From positions 124,001 through 188,000 of the forward strand of contig CAVWAP010000003.1 in the NCBI GenBank assembly GCA_963753055.1: a DNA stretch of 64,000 nucleotides, given 5' to 3'. Source of the stretch: JAUWGC01 sp963753055. Its GTDB lineage: Bacteria; Bacteroidota; Bacteroidia; Bacteroidales; B18-G4. Of this stretch, positions 62,773 through 64,000 are shown in pieces. Position 1 is the first letter of the stretch, and every line of letters starts with the position of its first letter. The notes beneath the pieces were generated by a model. The model did not search any database, was not told the origin of the DNA, and saw only the letters and a program-made list of their open reading frames with translations. Both the position numbers and the translations under genes were made by a program.

Positions 62773-63606
62773 CTAATCGCAGTCGCAATCCATTGCTTTA
62801 TTATACATTGTCATTGCCCTAAAACTCATACCCATACTTGAGAATCCACCATCATGATAAAGGTTTTGCATGGTAACCTTTTTAGTCAGGTCGGAAAATA
62901 GTGTAATACAATAATTGGCGCATTCTTCAGCAGTTGCATTACCCAGCGGTGACAATCTTTCTGTAAAATCCATCAGGCCTTCCATCACCCTCACACCTGA
63001 TCCGGCAGTTGTCAATGTAGGTGATTGGGAAATAGTATTGATCCTGATCTTCTTCTCACGGCCATATATATATCCGAAGCTTCTTGCTATTGACTCCAGC
63101 AAGGCCTTGGCATCAGCCATGTCATTGTATGCATACAGGGTTTTTTGAGCCGCAATGTAAGATAGGGCAATCACAGAACCCCAGTCATTGATAGCATCGA
63201 GTTTATTGGCAACCTGCAACATTTTATGAAATGACATTGCAGATATATCAAGTGTCTTCTTGAAATATTCATAATTCAAGTCGTTATACACTCTCTTTTT
63301 CCTTACGTTGATCGACATGCCAATAGAATGCAATACAAAATCCACCTTCCCGTCAAATATCTGCATTGTGCGTTTAAATACGGCCTCAAGATCTGACTCG
63401 CTGGTTGCATCGGCAGGGATAACCTCTGCATTACAGGCCTCAGCCAGTTCTTCCAATTGCCCAAAACGGATGGCTGATAGTGTGTTACTCAGTGTAAATC
63501 TGGCACCCTCTTCATAGCATTTCTTTGCTACCTGCCATGCAATTGATTTTTCATCAAGGGCGCCAAAAATAATTCCTGTTTTTCCTTGCAATAAATTATA
63601 TGCCAT
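62773..63606 (-). CDS. fabI: Enoyl-[acyl-carrier-protein] reductase FabI
   Basis: 277 residues. The last reductive step of each fatty-acid elongation cycle, using NADH or NADPH. The N-terminal segment GIIFGALDEKSIAWQVAK fits the FabI cofactor fold, VLHSIGMS the active-site region, and the catalytic Tyr-x6-Lys is YNDMADAK; TISQSPTLTTAGSG precedes the substrate-binding loop. The C-terminus ends AMDCDCD. RecN follows upstream on the same strand by 18 bp. A biotin-free, soluble enzyme. Confidence 0.95.
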   Translation of the reverse strand: MAYNLLQGKTGIIFGALDEKSIAWQVAKKCYEEGARFTLSNTLSAIRFGQLEELAEACNAEVIPADATSESDLEAVFKRTMQIFDGKVDFVLHSIGMSINVRKKRVYNDLNYEYFKKTLDISAMSFHKMLQVANKLDAINDWGSVIALSYIAAQKTLYAYNDMADAKALLESIARSFGYIYGREKKIRINTISQSPTLTTAGSGVRVMEGLMDFTERLSPLGNATAEECANYCITLFSDLTKKVTMQNLYHDGGFSSMGMSFRAMTMYNKAMDCDCD

Positions 63607-63624
63607 AGGTTCTGATTTTTCTGA

Positions 63625-64000
63625 TTAATTTCTTGTTGTGCCAAGCAATTCGCGGGCTGTATCAACTGCAGACCTTGTAACCTGCTCATCACTTAGCAAC
63701 TTGGCAATCTCTTCCACCCTGCCTTCCGCATCTAATTTCTTTATTTGTGTTAGTGCTTTTTCTCCAGATGTGTCTTTAAACACCATAAAATGATGATCTC
63801 CTTTTCCCGCTATCTGCGGTAAGTGGGTAATAACGATCACCTGCATTTGACCCGACATGGATTTAAGTATCTTGCCAACCTTACCTGCAATATCTCCTGA
63901 AACCCCTGCATCAATCTCATCAAAGATTATTGTGGGCAGGAGGTTTCTTGTTGAAATAAGAGATTTTATTGCAAGCATAAGTCTTGAAAGTTCACCACCG
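63625..64000 (-). CDS. recN: DNA repair protein RecN, C-terminal part (runs off the window)
   Basis: The C-terminal 125 residues of RecN, an SMC-like ATPase for double-strand-break repair. The ABC signature GGELSRLMLAIK reaches the window edge, followed by Walker B IIFDEIDAGVSGDIA and THLPQIAGKGDHHFMV. The gene continues to the right, so the N-terminal Walker A and coiled coil are missing. Just upstream of fabI on the same strand, close to the usual co-transcription distance. Confidence 0.95.
   Translation of the reverse strand, partial: GGELSRLMLAIKSLISTRNLLPTIIFDEIDAGVSGDIAGKVGKILKSMSGQMQVIVITHLPQIAGKGDHHFMVFKDTSGEKALTQIKKLDAEGRVEEIAKLLSDEQVTRSAVDTARELLGTTRN

Overview
This window is a chromosomal stretch from a member of the Bacteroidota, most likely an anaerobic Bacteroidales-like lineage known only from assembled sequence. 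Four things point there. Three secreted proteins end in type IX secretion (T9SS) sorting domains. Several genes are preceded by the Bacteroidota promoter pattern TTG-N19..21-TAnnTTTG and lack Shine-Dalgarno sequences. The gene order rpmG - DUF4295 - ftsY - rimO is typical of the phylum. The cobalamin locus has a riboswitch, a TonB receptor and a BtuG-type lipoprotein. I saw no tRNA, rRNA, CRISPR array, prophage or insertion sequence.

Layout. 0-8 kb: a secreted TIM-barrel protein fused to a formylglycine-generating-enzyme-like domain (runs off the left edge), a PflX-like radical SAM protein, aat, a class III aminotransferase, an SDR dehydrogenase, xerD and small conserved proteins. 8.3-12.4 kb: the rpmG/DUF4295/ftsY/rimO cluster, in which ftsY carries an in-frame stop plus a frameshift and rimO has lost its start codon, then a YwqK-like protein and a hotdog thioesterase. 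12.5-23.1 kb: a long KamA-type radical SAM protein, pruA, the B12 uptake operon (riboswitch-btuB-btuG), OsmC, a NUDIX hydrolase, clpS, NfeD-like and floA. 23.2-34.8 kb: a RelA/SpoT enzyme with an altered HD motif, a secreted M1 peptidase, a two-component system facing an acidic T9SS cargo protein across an array of TTAAC boxes, DUF362, SRPBCC and HMCES proteins. 34.8-41.4 kb: a damage-tolerance cassette with a divergent DnaE, DinB, a LexA-like S24 repressor with palindromic operators, and an exonuclease/GIY-YIG protein. 41.7-52.9 kb: a Cys-rich membrane-anchored protein, a cold-shock protein, a B12-binding radical SAM protein, a T9SS beta-propeller protein, and a LytS/LytTR pair divergent from an ABC transporter whose permease is fused to an M1 peptidase. 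53-64 kb: a TPR protein, gyrA, clpC, two acyl-CoA dehydrogenases, fabI and the 3' end of recN.

The most striking structure is between genes. About twenty intergenic spacers hold degenerate tandem arrays with a unit of exactly 7 bp (sometimes 8 bp). The unit sequence differs from site to site, and arrays often touch or overlap stop codons. Two composite arrays about 8.4 kb apart (8.1 and 16.5 kb) are near-identical in inverted orientation, including a non-repetitive spacer. These resemble in style the heptanucleotide STRR repeats of cyanobacteria, but I know of no named system that accounts for them here.

Regulatory reading. Three arrays of short repeats sit exactly where a neighbouring regulator would be expected to bind: TTAAC boxes (10-11 bp period) beside an OmpR-family regulator, T(C/G)ATCACA boxes (20 bp period) beside a LytTR regulator, and TGATTA/TAATCA palindromes beside the S24 repressor. 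The assignments of boxes to proteins are inference from position and spacing.
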